A DNA stretch of 64,000 nt from Lucifuga dentata (GCA_014773175.1 VXCM01000970.1:68749-132748), one strand, 5' to 3'; shown: positions 14,175 through 27,440, counted from the stretch's first letter. Numbers and translations are program-made. The notes: generated by a model not told the origin, from the letters alone.

Positions 14175-14330
14175 AACAGCGGGCCTGATTTCTTTCCTGA
14201 CAGAGAGCCCCAATTATTAGCTGTGACAGTTTAGGGAAATTGGGCGTGAGTGTGATGGGACAGATAGGAGCTGAACAGATAGGGGAACTGATAATTGTTC
14301 GACAGATGCACAAGTCAGGTTGAAATCCAG
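14175..14330. promoter_or_regulatory. Putative conserved non-coding element
   Basis: Unique block with CCCAATTATTAGCTGTGACAG and ACTGATAATTGTTC. Lies right of an assembly duplication. Inference only. Confidence 0.22.
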
Positions 14331-15469
14331 CGGTAGCATTAACCTCACCTCACTGTTTTATACACAAAGGAAGAATCCAAGAATGACCAATAAGACATTA
14401 GAGGATCATTGTTACCAAAACTACTAACTGTTCTGAGTACTTTACAGCAAAACAAAAAGTCTTAACATTTCCATTTGACTACCTTTGTTCTCATCCTCTC
14501 ACTCCATCTCTCTCTCGCTTTGTGTGTGTGTGTGTGTATATGAATGACTTAGCCCGTATTTGTGCTGGCAGCAAACATAAGAGGCCCTCTGTGCAATCGG
14601 ACAAGGTGCCGATATCTCAGTCATGTGACAGTGACTTCCTGTCTGTATGTCAGACAGCAGCTGAAGGCTTGTCAATACAAACTCGTGCTCACATCCTTTT
14701 CCATCTCCTCAAACCCAAACTCACACAGCCAGAACAGAGAACAGAGCCGATAAAACCCTTTTCTTCTCTTGTTCTCCCTGCGTCAGCCATATGCAGGTTC
14801 CCACAAAAAAATAGGGAAAAGCAGGAAAACTTTAGATTATGGCAATTATTATTTTTACGCATTTGTACTGTGACTGTTTGATATTAATATGATCATAGTC
14901 TAGCTGCATTTAAGTGACAGATTAACCTTCCCCAAAACAGTATTACATTTGATTTTATCAGAATAAATAAATGTACTTTATATGTGTTTCACACTACATA
15001 GCATGCAGATTTCATCCATCCATTCTACAATTCTTTAAGATTTTTTATTCCACATTCCACGAACCAAACTGTATTTTGCCCTTTGGCTCTGCAGGCTGGC
15101 AAACTAAGGATTCAAAGAACAACACTGCCCTCCCGTGGGTGGATGATGCTATTAAAAAACAAATAAAGATCCACATTAATCTTAGTTTCAATTGTCTGGA
15201 TTGCACTTTGGCTTATGTCATCTGAACAGATGCAAAAGCACCTTATGGTCAATGCAAGATCTATAATTTTTTGCTGTAAGTGTCTCTTTATCAATGATAA
15301 CAGTGATTTTTATATATACTGCTATTAATTGATCATTTGGTCATTTAACACTCACAAACACACACAAACGAACAGGTTGATCAGTAATCCAGGTAAATCT
15401 AATCTATGCCCACAGCATGAAAGCTCTTATTTGGACTGACAGATGCCCGTTGCTGTGACTACAACCCAT

Positions 15470-15800
15470 CCAATCTCTGCTTAACATTTGTCATTGATCG
15501 CAGCCAAGCCCCCATTGGCAGGTCTAATTCATTTACGAACTTGTCATTCCACATCATTGATTAAGTTGTCCTTCATCCCAGCTTTAATTATATGCAAAGA
15601 TAAAAGATTTTCTCATTATTGTGTTTAATCTAATGAAAGGCCTTGTGCTACAGCAGGGGCCAGTTCAGAGGTCCAGACTATTGGCCTTGGAGGCCACAGC
15701 GAGCGGATGAATGTTTTTAATTAGACAGAGCAAATGGGTTTGGGAGGGAGAGTCCTAGTTGTCTGTAAGGCAGCAGGGTGGGACAGGTTGGCACAGAGCA
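15470..15800. promoter_or_regulatory. Putative conserved non-coding element
   Basis: The clearest such block: GTCATTGATCGCAGCCAAG, CATCATTGATTAAGTTG, GCTTTAATTATATGCAAAG and TTTTTAATTAGACAG. It is non-repetitive over 330 bases with many TAAT and ATGCAAA cores. Confidence 0.35.
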
Positions 15801-18160
15801 GTTTAATGGATCTCAGCAGGTCACCGTCTCTCACCTCTATCGACTACAGCTCAGGGCTTATCACTGTTTAGCACACTGCAAAAATATCTGTCTTAACAAG
15901 GTATTTAATTGAGTTTTCAATCTTATAGTTTTCTTGATACTTATAGAGTGATTTACTTTTTCCTGCTCTGTTTCAAGATATATTTTGTGACGCATTTTTT
16001 CGAAGCTGTTTTAGAAGCTAGTGGTATTATTTTATCCACTGGCAGAATCTTTCGCTGAGAAAATAAATATGATGCTATCTTGTTAAGAGTATTACTTTTG
16101 ATATTATAATCTCTCATCACATGTGGAGGATTAAGGTGGCGGTAAAATGAGATGACACCTGCTAATGGGCCATTAAACAAAACACATGCCCTCCAGAGTG
16201 CAGCAGTGCTTTGTACTGTGTGTGTTTGTATTCATAAGCCATATGTCACATACCTGTTAGTTTCTGTGCTCTTTAAACACTGATAATGGAGTTTAATGTA
16301 CATTAAACTGGTTTGTTTCACTTTTGATGAGGGACAGTGAGAAAACTGTTGTTGATGTTGACCCACAAAAGTATTGAAGATATTCAAAAAGTTTCTGCTC
16401 ACCTCACAGTATATTTGTAATTAAAACTTGGTGTAGATCTGAAGATAAACAGTATTTTGTTGGATCTTTTTTTTTTAAGTATGAGGCAGGGAAAAAGCTG
16501 ATGTAAGCCTTTTTAACTTCCCTCACCTACTAAACTCTGAATATTCCCATGATGTTATTTATCAGTGGACGACTAAAATGACACTTCAAGTGATTTCAGC
16601 TCCAAAATAATTTTTACTCGTATTGCTGCAGTGCAACAAATTGGTACAACTTTCTCACTCACACCTGTGCATGAGGTGGGATTTATTACCATCTAAAATA
16701 AAAGATGACAAAACGTGTCACTGAAATGTTCACTACTGTAAACACTCACAGTAGTGAGTCAAACAGATAGTTTAACTCCACCATCTTTCATTTTTAGATA
16801 ACAGCTTTTTCATTTGGAATTCCAGTTTACATTTTTATCATCTTTATAAAGCTTGACAGAATCCAATCTAAATGCTGTGAATGAACTAAATTTCATGGAG
16901 GAGGAATTGCAAACCGGTGGAAAGGAGACGAGACAAGATGAGAAGAGAAGAGAAGCAAAAATCCACAGTAAATCCATCATATCAGGAAGCATTTGACTTG
17001 TTGTAGCACCCTACCAGTTTGACTGGTGACCTTTGACACTTCAACTATAAAAACTGCCCACAGAGTGTTACTTTAGAAGAATCAGCTGCAGTAATGGGTC
17101 AAATGCTTTAAATATAATGTCTGACATACCTGACTGTGTGATGGGAATGATCAGTTTTGCATGACCCCTTCAGTACAATCAATGTGGTGAAACAGATTTT
17201 CTGTCAGAGATGAGACAAGGCATATGATGGTTAATTAATTTGAGAGAGACAGGAAATTGATCCTAAAACTCAAAAACAACCAACAGCAACAAAGAATATC
17301 AGTTAGTAGGAGCTTTCATGTATGTTAGTGTTTATGCTTGTGAGTTAGTCTTACCACCTATAGACCCTCTATCACCCTTAGGTACCATAACTAGTAATCT
17401 AATCTCTAAATATGATTGACAGTTGTTGTTGTTTTTTTGTTTGTTTTTTGCACAATTAAGTCCACATTCACAGCAACAATCTCTCTGCAAAGTTCTGATC
17501 TTATCAATCAACACATAAAGACTTAAAGCCTTTAAAGTCCAATAATCATCGTGTACAATACTACAGCGATCAACATTACAACAAGCTCCACCAGAAATCC
17601 ACCACAAACATTATTAATCCACGCATAAAATCAGCTAAAAGTGCCTGAAATCACAGATCTTTCTTCTATCAAAACGCACAAACACGTCAAACACCCACAA
17701 TCCAAACATTATCTGTAACATTCATGAGTACAAATTATAAGTTGTTGTACAGCTACAACAAACAGGTTTGCATAAACAAGAAAAGCAACGTGGCTGATAA
17801 AACGCATCAAATATTTAAAAGCTGCATAAGAAAACAAGCAAACAACAGATCTGAATAATTTACCAGAGAAAATGATTTGAAGGAGTCCATCCTCCTGCCC
17901 TGCAAGCTGATTGATATGGAGTCGATTCTTGCTTTGGTTCATTAAGTAATTCCTTCTTTCAAAGTAAGATCTCACCTCTGCACTGAACTTTCAAACTTCC
18001 TAAGTAAGAAATATTGTTGCTCTGAATTAGTTTATGCACCAAATGCTCTAGTTTTGTCCTCATTTCTTCATCAAATCTAACTTTTGGTTACAGTTCATTC
18101 TGGAAAATGAGCACGTGTGAGTTAGGCTGAGGAAGGGGGCGGGGTTTCAGCTTAGAGGCA

Positions 18161-18291
18161 GGTAACATGGAAAACTCGCCTTAAATTTGACACGTATGTC
18201 GTTGTAAAAAAAAAAATACATATATNGGTAACATGGAAAACTCGCCTTAAATTTGACACGTATGTCGTTGTAAAAAAAAAAATACATATAT
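18161..18291. other. Assembly duplication around N at 18226
   Basis: Bases 18161-18225 and 18227-18291 are identical (65 bases), separated by one N. Confidence 0.85.
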
Positions 18292-18538
18292 AAAATAAAA
18301 AATAAAAAAGTATCTTAATATTTTATAATTAAAGTCTAAGATTATTGAAAAACTGCTGGTCATCAGTCTTTATCAATTTTTTATTTTTTTTTTAAATACA
18401 GTTTAAAAAATTACATGATTTAATTCCAAAACTAATGGCTTTTAAACATTGAGAGCAGATGCAGCAGACATGTCTGCCAGTAGAGGACAGTACTGCTGCA
18501 TATAAACTCACAGCTTTACAGATTGTCCTGCGTGCGTG

Positions 18539-18671
18539 CGTGCGTGCGTGCGTGCGTGTACTACTCTACCTGTATATGGTGTACTTCATAGATACTCAGC
18601 AATNTGCGTGCGTGCGTGCGTGCGTGTACTACTCTACCTGTATATGGTGTACTTCATAGATACTCAGCAAT
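18539..18671. other. Assembly duplication around N at 18604
   Basis: A TGCG tract followed by TACTACTCTACCTGTATATG occurs on both sides of one N, about 65 bases each. Confidence 0.85.
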
Positions 18672-18703
18672 GAGTTTTGGAATTCTAGATAAATCTTGAT
18701 AAC

Positions 18704-18946
18704 TTAAAGGACCATACCGTCCATTTTGCATGTTTGAGCCTAATATATAAAATTTTTATACGTTATGTTACTGACAATCATTTCCCAAAGGATAAAACCG
18801 TGTTTCAGCTTTCCTGATATTTTGCAAAATCTCTTAATCTTTCAAAATCAAATATTCAAGTGATACATCCACCTTAAAAATCCATGTTTCGCCTGCTAAT
18901 AGTTACGCAGCCTTATGAAGTCACGGTCCTTTAAATTTTTNNNNNN

Positions 18947-18992
<46 letters not shown>

Positions 18993-19242
18993 GAACCTGA
19001 ATACATGTCTTGTTGGCAATGATGGATTACCACCCCAAAAACGTTTCAAGTATCAACAAGTTGATTTTAATAGCATACCAGAATGAACTGAAATCAATGG
19101 TGGTCTGGAAGGTAGCAAAAAAATTTTCTTAATTCACCATTCCAGTAGTATGCTTTGGGAAATGATTGTCAGTAATTTACATGTATGAAAATTGAATATA
19201 TTAGGCTCAACATGCATGATTGGCAGTATGGTCCTTTAAAGG
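18704..19242 (-). mobile_element. TTAA-flanked MITE, copy A
   Basis: Begins TTAA-AGGACCATAC and ends GTATGGTCCT-TTAA, with inverted ends that extend to a shared GAGCCTAATATA motif about 30 bases in. A run of six N (18941-18946) next to poly-A lies at its centre, where copy B has about 100 bases more. No transposase is present. TTAA target sites suggest a piggyBac-type origin. Confidence 0.65.
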
Positions 19243-20707
19243 TACTTACAAACAGGATGTTTTATGGCCCATGCAGAGATTGTGTGAGTTTGGGGCAATG
19301 AAAGCGTATCTTTTTACACAACTGGATGAATTTTATGGTAAGATTCAATTGCCTAGGCAGTTGTGAAGGACATGTGCTATATTATGACATTGTTACAGAA
19401 ATTTCTTAAATATTTCCTTGATAAAGTTCAGAATTGCACCAATTTGAAGTGTTGTTCTACATTGAACAGTATTTAATATCTGATTAAATTAATGTGCAGG
19501 CTTCATGAACAGTATAGATTATTCACATGAACGTGTCACTATCTTTATTGACACTTCATCAGAAGCAGGACAACAACACACACACACACTCCTTCATCTG
19601 AACTGAGAATCACTGTAGAATAAGGAGCAGAATAAAGAGAAATGATGAGGTGAGACATTAGATATCAGCAAAATATATTGTATATTATATAATAATATAC
19701 AATATATTTATAATTGTATATAAATTGAACATTCACTATATACAAGTACGATACCAAAAATATTAATTTGAAAAGACAGATCATACATGATTAAAAAAAA
19801 AAAAAAAAAANCTGACTTTAGTCAAATGAACATAGAAAAAGGCTTGAGAAGACTTTGGAGTAGTCATCTTCTTACTTCCTCTAACTCGATACGTCTGTGC
19901 AACATCAATCAACTGAGTACAGAAGATCAGTAAAAAATTCATATTTACCCCATCATAGGAGTCTTAGTATACACTCTTGTTCCTCTTTTAAACCATGAGC
20001 ATGGGCAATAACAGGTTAATATATTTCACATTTCTAGTTGTTGTCACAGTCTTTTACTGCTGTGCCACAGACGACAGTCAGATTTTCCAAATGAAACCAA
20101 TTTTTCTGTTATTCAGCAATCCTAAAATAAAATAATGTTGATGAAAACCAAAGGATCTTAGTTTAAAATTACTCCACCTCATTTTAGTTTTTGGCTGTAA
20201 TTTAGATTCTTTTGTGACCTTTTGTGCTCCAGCCCTCTGATCAAAGCCCTCTTCCTCCTTATTTACCTTACCAATCTCACATCCTGTGGGGAAATTCATA
20301 TCCAAACTGTAATGAGTTAGTAGTCAAACTATATAATTTCATTGTAACTTTAGTATTTATTTATAAGTTAAATTTATAAGATAAGATTTATAAGATTTAT
20401 AAGCCTAAAATCAGAAAATGTGGCTGCTTTTATTTCCTCTCTACCCATTAAGTTTTTGTTATGGAAACTGAAAATTCCTGGTGTTTTGGCCGTATAGTCC
20501 ATCTGTCCATTCACTGTAGATTACAAAGACTTATGATCAGGTGTTTCCATCCATGATCCACGTTCACACTTCACACTCATTCATTTATGCTGTACATTTC
20601 AGCTTCACACTCACAATTCATGGCATTATGAACACAAACAAAACTGTCCATCATCACCACCCAACAAATCCACCAGGTGGCATTAAGCATTCTTCATGCC
20701 TTCTATT

Positions 20708-21167
20708 TCATTCATACATAGACTGAGCCAGGCCTGTCTGCTTGAAGGTTTCAGCCACTTGTCTGGAGTGCTGGATTTTAGCTGACAGAGCCTCCAGAAC
20801 ATCATTCTGGTCCACAGCAGTCGCTGTCCTGTAGATAAACGTCCCCAGGTACTCCAGACCCCGCATACCCAGATTCACCCCACAACCTGGAAAAAAGGAG
20901 GGGGGAATAGTCAGGATAGAAAAACTTGAATCTTACATTATACATACATCGAACAACCTCTATCTTAATGATGCACAAAACGCATCCCTGTACATAAAGA
21001 ACTGTAGCCCCTTTTTGCAGACAAATACTGAACTGGACCCAGTTATGCCTCATTGAAAAGAACATAGCAGCACATAAATACATATTGAGCAGCATGGAGA
21101 TAAACCCAGATAAGCATCTGCTAAAAGGCCACTGAATCCAATAATGAGTCACACACCCATCAGCGCG

Positions 21168-21206
<39 letters not shown>

Positions 21207-24200
21207 TACATAAAAAATAATTTATCCTCTCTATCTCATCCTTGAAGTGGCTTTCCTTTCTGTTCTGTAAATACAACCATTGATCTTTAAGAAATGTCTC
21301 TTGTCTCACATCCAAGCAATATTTAGTTCTTGAGGACAGAAAAAAAAAAAAAANAAAAAAAAAAAAAAAGTGCTCTTTGGATTCCAATACAGTTTTCAGG
21401 CCAAATATCATCCCTATTGTTAGCTATGCAATAAATGGTGTTTTATAAACATGTGTACCTGTGTCAAAGTTGAGGATGCGTGCTGCCTCCCCCTCCACAG
21501 TCACCGCAACATTGCCCTCCTCTATGTAAGCAGCACTGATGCGTCTGTGTGACAGCTGAATCTCAAAGAGTCGGCGGCTGCACTGCATATGGTGGCGCGT
21601 GAGGTCGTTGAGACGAGGCTCTATGTCTGTCTTATAGGCATTGAAGGACTGGTGGAAAATGTTCTTCATTATCTGGGAAACATCAAAAAAGAAAAGCAGC
21701 TGGAAGATTTTTCTCAGCTGATAGTGTTATTAAAGGAGTTTTCATCATATACATCCTTAAATTTGCAGTAATGTAACATGTTTGCAGTTGTATTTATTGG
21801 ACTCAAACACACAAACTCACTAGTATGATTGCTGTATATCTTCTGATTGATTTGACTTATTGAATGACAAGCATTTCTCTCATTCATTCTTTCTTCCTCT
21901 TTCTCTTTGCTCAGCTCTGCTCTTCTTCAACCCATACTAGCACAGTCATCTGTTACCAAGTAACAGTGCCTGTGAATAGCCGCCCACATAGCAACAAGCA
22001 CTTCAAGGACGGTCTTATTATGTACTATGCGGACATGTACATGCTACGTGATACATAATCAGAGAAGCATTTGATATGAAAACCTAAAAAGTATAAATAA
22101 AATATCCACTGTCCAGTGGCTGTATCTCTGTATCTGCACTTACTGCTGCACACAACAGTCAGGCAACTATGGAGGAGAAGATCCTATCCTCCATTTATTC
22201 ATTGATGTGTAATAGCAGGGTACAGATGGCCCTCACACACACACACATACACACTGGGGATGTCTACCTACTCTACTCTAGTCCTTCTCCCTTCTTTCTC
22301 CATTTATTCATCTCTTACTCTCTTTGCCTGAGACATACACATAAACAAGTATGTCCAAGGAATGACACACTCACTCACACACGAATGCAGAGTGCGCCAC
22401 ATATGGCACTAATGGATGCACTCAGACAATAGTGCAATGAAAGGCCATTTGCTGAATGGAAGGTGAGGAATAAGTAGGTAGCCAAGCAGCACCGTGCTGT
22501 GGCCAGAGAGATTATTAGCTGTCCATCTCTGCTGTATTAATAAAGATGCAGTGTGATGTTCTTCACATCTAGTATGCTGATCTACTGGTGCACATGTAAT
22601 AGCAGGCAGCTTTGAAATGATTTTATCAAAGGAGGAGAAGAGTCTCACGGAGGAGTTGGCAGTGTGCCTGAGGAAGCGGACCATCTTGGTGTCAGAGGCG
22701 GGGCAGACTAGAGCCATGTATCTGTTTCTGAAGGTGCCATATATCTTCAGGTGGAAGCCAGGTTTGGTTGTGGGGTTACGGTGCTCTCTGAGGGCCTCCA
22801 CTCCATAAGCTGACAGGTCAAAGTACAGGCTGTGGGCACGGATTTCTGGAGTGGGCACCTGAATTCATCAAGAGGCAGAGAGAGAAGAAAAAAGGAGGGA
22901 AAAGGAGAGCCAACAGGTGCTATTCACATTAGATCAAATCTTTTCAGATAATAAAAATTATGAGGTGAGATTACTGTCATATTTGCTATCATCATTTGAA
23001 AAATAAAGATAACTACTTAGTGAGCCTGGAAAGAAAGTTTTTGATCCACTGTAAAACACAGTAAACAGGATAATTCACTCATTTAGACTTTTTGTTTTTG
23101 TCTTTTAAGAAATAGCAGTTATATCTGTATATATATTTCCTACATTATATTTCCTCAAGCCAGAATTTATCCAGTTTCCTATAATAACATAAACCATCCA
23201 AGTGGGCTCAAACAGCATTTAGTGCTGCCAAGGGAGATGGTGAGAGAACACAGCTGTGACTGCGAGGGGATGGAAGGGACAGTAGGGCCGACCGGGTCAT
23301 ATCCTAGGAGGTAAATTCGATCACTACAGGAAACAGCCTGAGAGAAAAGGGGCCAATAAAAGGCAGCCACACAGTGCCTGAAGAGGATGTGATATGAATG
23401 GTTATGGTGACATAAAATAGCAAGAGAGACTATGCTTGTAAGCAGACATTAGCCTGGAAACTTTTTGTCATAACCTTTCTATTTCTCCATCTTAGTCCTC
23501 TTCATTTTACTATATGTCATACACAATTACGACTCCATGAATCTTAATGATGAATGATGATTGCACAGAACGTGTCTAAATATCATCTCTCTTCATTTTT
23601 TAAATGTCTCCTCAATGGACCAGCAGGAGTTTGTTTGTCGGTCTGTCTAAACAATACATCTGCTGACTTGAGTGCTGCAACACATTCTACACATTTATTT
23701 TCTTCTTTTCTTTATAGACAGTGAGGAAAGGACCATTGTAATGCATTCTTGGCTGTGTTTTCAGATGTGATTTCTCTGTAGATGTGGTGCGTTTGCCTAT
23801 TTTATATTCAGCTTTGGTGGTTCTCTTGGTAACCTCACTGAGTCATCGTTCAAGGTACAATCTGTTTATGTAATGACAAGTGACCTTTGGTGCAGGATGT
23901 GAAAATCTATGCAGCTGATGTTTCGATATTTGCATTCATATGCACTCAGCGGGGAGCAGATTAGGTGCCTGGCTAGGGAGGCGTAATGAATTGAAAGACT
24001 TATCATTGCTATCACCTTCCTCCACTGGAATAACAGCTGCTCCTATCAAATTCAATGAGTAAATCAAAATAAGGCCAGTGTTGATGCTGATGATCTCAAA
24101 CAGTCTGCTGATATATGGCTGTTTATATTACATCTGATATTGTGCTCAGCTGCTATTTGGCAGGTTCACATCTGTTTGCTCAGATCAGTTTTATGAGGCC

Positions 24201-26594
24201 AAGTAAAGTCGCCTTCTCCCACACTGCAATATCCTGTTTCTACTGAATTCCCTTTTAAACAAACACCAACCTGTTGATTATTACGTCAGTGTGTGCAGAG
24301 AAGCGAATGCATCCATTAGTGCATGTATATGTGTGTGTCTGTGTGTTTGTACAGTACATGTGTCTGTGTGTCTGTGGGTATGTGTGTCCCCACCTGTCTC
24401 TGGTCTAGTCTCTCGATAGCGGCATTAGCTCCGTAGGCGTGGCAGGACTCCACCGTGTAGTCAGAGCTGATGCCCAGTACGGAGCAGGAGTCACCACATG
24501 ACCCGTCAGCGACCACGATCACACGAGGCCAGTCATCATGTGGGATCCGACGCAAGTACTCCTCTGTGAACTAATACAACAACATAAAAATATGAAAAGA
24601 ATGGAAGATGGATTATTGAGTGAATATCATAGATTCAAACAAAAGCTCTCACTTGCAAAACATACAAGAAACTAAAACAAAAAAAACTGCAAGGGCTACA
24701 ACATAAGCATCTTCAACTTTAAAATAATTTTGCATTAACATTTTAAACATTTGAAAGAATTGGTACTTTTTCATGTTATTATATTATTTTATTTTATTTT
24801 TTAGAATTTACTGCTTACTATGTATATGATTTCAATACTTTGACACCACTATCTTTAATCTAAGAGAAAGGTGGATTGCATGGGAATAAACCCATACAAG
24901 CCATTAAAGACACGCTCAAGGCTGTTCTTGTCGGGTATATTATTGTGCCAACAATGCATCTCTTAGAGAGATTTATCTTATCATTATGCTTGTGTATGCA
25001 TCACTGTCCCTCTGTAAGCATCAGGTCCTTGCCTGTGCAGAGGCAGAAAGACAGGAAAAAGAGAGAAACTGACAGCTTGAAAGGGAGAATAAAGGGATCT
25101 CACAGGGGCTATAATGGATCAGGCCTATGAGATTTATGTTTAATTCATTTAGACAACAGAGGACAGGTGCTTTAAAAAAAAAAAAAACTCTTTTGTAATC
25201 ACAGACATTTGAAGCAAAGACAAGAGGAGAAAAAAAATCAGTAATCAAACACAATATCCTGTTTAATCAAGAGAAAATGGGGAACTTGGCAGAGACTCTA
25301 AATGATACAGAGGTTTGTTGTGATGAAAGGTTCTCTTGACCTTGCCTTCCATTTTTCAAGAGGTAGTGGACAAGATCAGTGGACAACCAGTAATGACTGT
25401 GGAGCTGCAGAGGGGAGGAATGCTCCTGGCCAAGAGGAAAGAGGCAGCAACACTTACACGTTAGTAACGTAACACATAGTTACTGCAGTTTCAGATACCG
25501 GATTGTATTTCCTGCTGTTTGAGGCTACTGTTTGATGAAATATTGAGTGGCAGAAAAAAGTGTCAAACGCAAAGTCACAATGTCCACAGTGACTTTCCAG
25601 CTCGTCCTTACTGGAGCAGTAGAATGTTTGGTTGTCTCAGCACACTCAGCATGCCTGGCCATCCTGGAGAGAGAATCCTGCTGTCAGAAGACCCTGTTAA
25701 GGCTTATTACATTTGTGTTTGTTGCAGTATTTGTCTGTCCCCAATTGAGGACAGAGGTTGGGGGCTTTGTTCTCAATTCAGTGTTCTCAGTTCCTGTGAA
25801 ACCCCATCAAACCACACATGCAAAATAAATAAATAAATAAATAAATTTAGGCTTACTGAATGAAAATCAGGTGCCACACAAAAAATGTTTCAGTTAATCT
25901 GCATTTTTCTTTGTGATCCTTCAACAAATCCTTTTAGCAATCCTTTAGAATCCAATCTGGATTAAATTTTAAAATCCCTTATTCTTGGCTGTCAGGATAT
26001 CTTTGGGTTGGAAGATATTTACTGTAAGTCTGTCTTATTTTTCATTACTACAGGTTTGAGGCCATCTTTCATAACATGTTGATGTGACCGATGAGCCTGC
26101 TTTCAAGGTGACATTATACAACATGCTGTGACAAAAAGCTTTGGGAGATTAATAGAATAGTATATCTATAGAATATCAAGTGTAAGCGAGCAAATGGATC
26201 TACAGTAGTTCAAATGTAAAGCTGACTACTTTAAGTGTGCATTTACAACCAACAATTAATAAAATCTTTTGTGCTGAGTAAACTATATTCAAGGTGTTAC
26301 TGGGGCACTGAAGGACAACCTGGCTTATGTTGAGAGAAGCAGAAAGCACGGCCTTGGCATGACCAAAAATGAAAGACTGTGCCATTAGACATTCAGGTCC
26401 TGAGCCTGAGGAGACTGAGGCTTCTGGTTTGACAGAACAACAGACATCTCTGTCAGCATCACTGCTGATGCTATCAGACTCCTGCTGGAATGGAGGCAAC
26501 CACCAATCTCCTTTCTTTGACCACTGGCACTTGGGGAGGATCAGGCTTTGACAGGCTGTGAACGCGCAACAACTACAAAATGAGGTTGTACCTT

Positions 26595-26637
<43 letters not shown>

Positions 26638-27240
26638 AAATTTAAGCTGTATAGATTGATATTCTCAAACACTGGCTGTCTTCTGTATGCAGTAATCATA
26701 CTACATGATGACGGCATTGCAATGGTCTTGGCTGAAATGACTAAGAGGCTTTACCTTGGTGCCCAGCTGCACCTTGACGTCCACCTTCTGTTTTTTCTGC
26801 TCCAGAATGCTCAGCAGGTACTCCTGAAACACGCCTATCCTGGTAAAGAAATGCTCGTTGTGCCAACAGCCCTCCATGTTGTCAAAGTCCACACCGAGTC
26901 CCAGCAGAAACTTCACGCTGCGAGGATCCAGGGCGATCTGTTGGGGTCGGCATAGCAGGGCAGTCCGGTACCTTTCATCCAGCATGGTCAGATTCAGCAC
27001 CTTCCCGGAGCGGACAGCGACCAGGGCGGCCGTCAGTCCCACGGGTCCCGATCCCACGATGAGCACTGAGATCCTTGCCCGCCACTGTCTGATGCCGTCC
27101 AGGCTGACTTTCACCACCACATACACGGCCACAGCCACCAAAGTGCTCAGCGCCGTGTCATAGGCTAAAGCGCGATACTTTTCCTCCGCGTTTTCCACGA
27201 TGCCGCCAACTCCAGCACTTTCTGACCGCAACGTGTCCAT
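20708..27240 (-). CDS. Membrane-anchored FAD-dependent monooxygenase-like protein, five exons, unnamed
   Basis: Exons on the minus strand, in transcript order: 26755-27240 (ATG at 27238-27240), 24394-24570, 22586-22858, 21459-21672 and 20708-20886 (stop TGA at 20708-20710). They join in frame (phases 0,0,0,1) to about 442 aa. Residues about 28-45 are a hydrophobic segment, likely a single membrane anchor. The dinucleotide-binding motif GSGPVG lies at 63-68, after a hydrophobic strand (ISVLIV). Exon 2 has VVADGSCGDS, with the Asp-Gly (184-185) expected of flavin monooxygenases. Exon 4-5 sequence (EGEAAR...GCGVNLGMRG) resembles the second FAD-contact region of that fold. The overall style recalls the MICAL flavin domain, but no calponin-homology or LIM domain follows. 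An oxygenase role on an unknown substrate is inferred. The donor of exon 3 is the least certain boundary (GTAGAT, chosen because it keeps phase 0). I do not recognise a named orthologue. Confidence 0.72.
21171..21202. repeat. (CA)n microsatellite in a flavoprotein intron
   Basis: About 16 CA units in the last intron of the flavoprotein gene. Confidence 0.95.
23925..24190. promoter_or_regulatory. Putative intronic regulatory block in the flavoprotein gene
   Basis: Unique sequence in intron 2 (GGAGGCGTAATGAATTGAAA, CAAATTCAATGAGTAAATC, GCTGATATATGGCTG). It resembles the other putative enhancer blocks rather than random intron. Confidence 0.22.
26599..26632. repeat. (CT)n microsatellite
   Basis: About 17 CT units, 120 bases past the donor of the first flavoprotein exon, in its first intron. 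Confidence 0.95.
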
Positions 27241-27438
27241 GCTGTGAGTAAAAAAAAAAAAAGAATGATTGTGTACTATATGTGTCAAGCGTGATCCTTT
27301 TCCAGGAGCTATGTGCATTCACTGCTGGAGGGAGACAGGCGCTAAATCCCTTCACGCACACACACACAGCTGCGACATGCCACATGCGTCCTCTTCAGTC
27401 CTCCAGTGCAAGTTCAGTTGTTGCTGCACGCTGGATGA

Positions 27439-27440
<2 letters not shown>

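Larger units (their letters stand above)
5346..20707. other. Long intergenic region with scattered putative regulatory blocks
   Basis: No exon of a known family was recognised over about 15 kb on either strand. Contents are microsatellites, poly-T tracts with single N, assembly duplications, a TTAA-flanked MITE at 18.7-19.2 kb and several TAAT-rich blocks listed separately. It could be the intergenic space or a long intron of a gene outside the window. Confidence 0.5.

Noticed and set aside
22409..22585. Extension of flavoprotein exon 3 frame to the left
   Set aside because: The open frame continues past the chosen donor, but the sequence loses family character and the next exon joins only in phase 0 near 22586.
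26858..27163. Plus-strand frame of about 100 codons
   Set aside because: It is antisense to the first flavoprotein exon, which has the family motifs and good splice sites.
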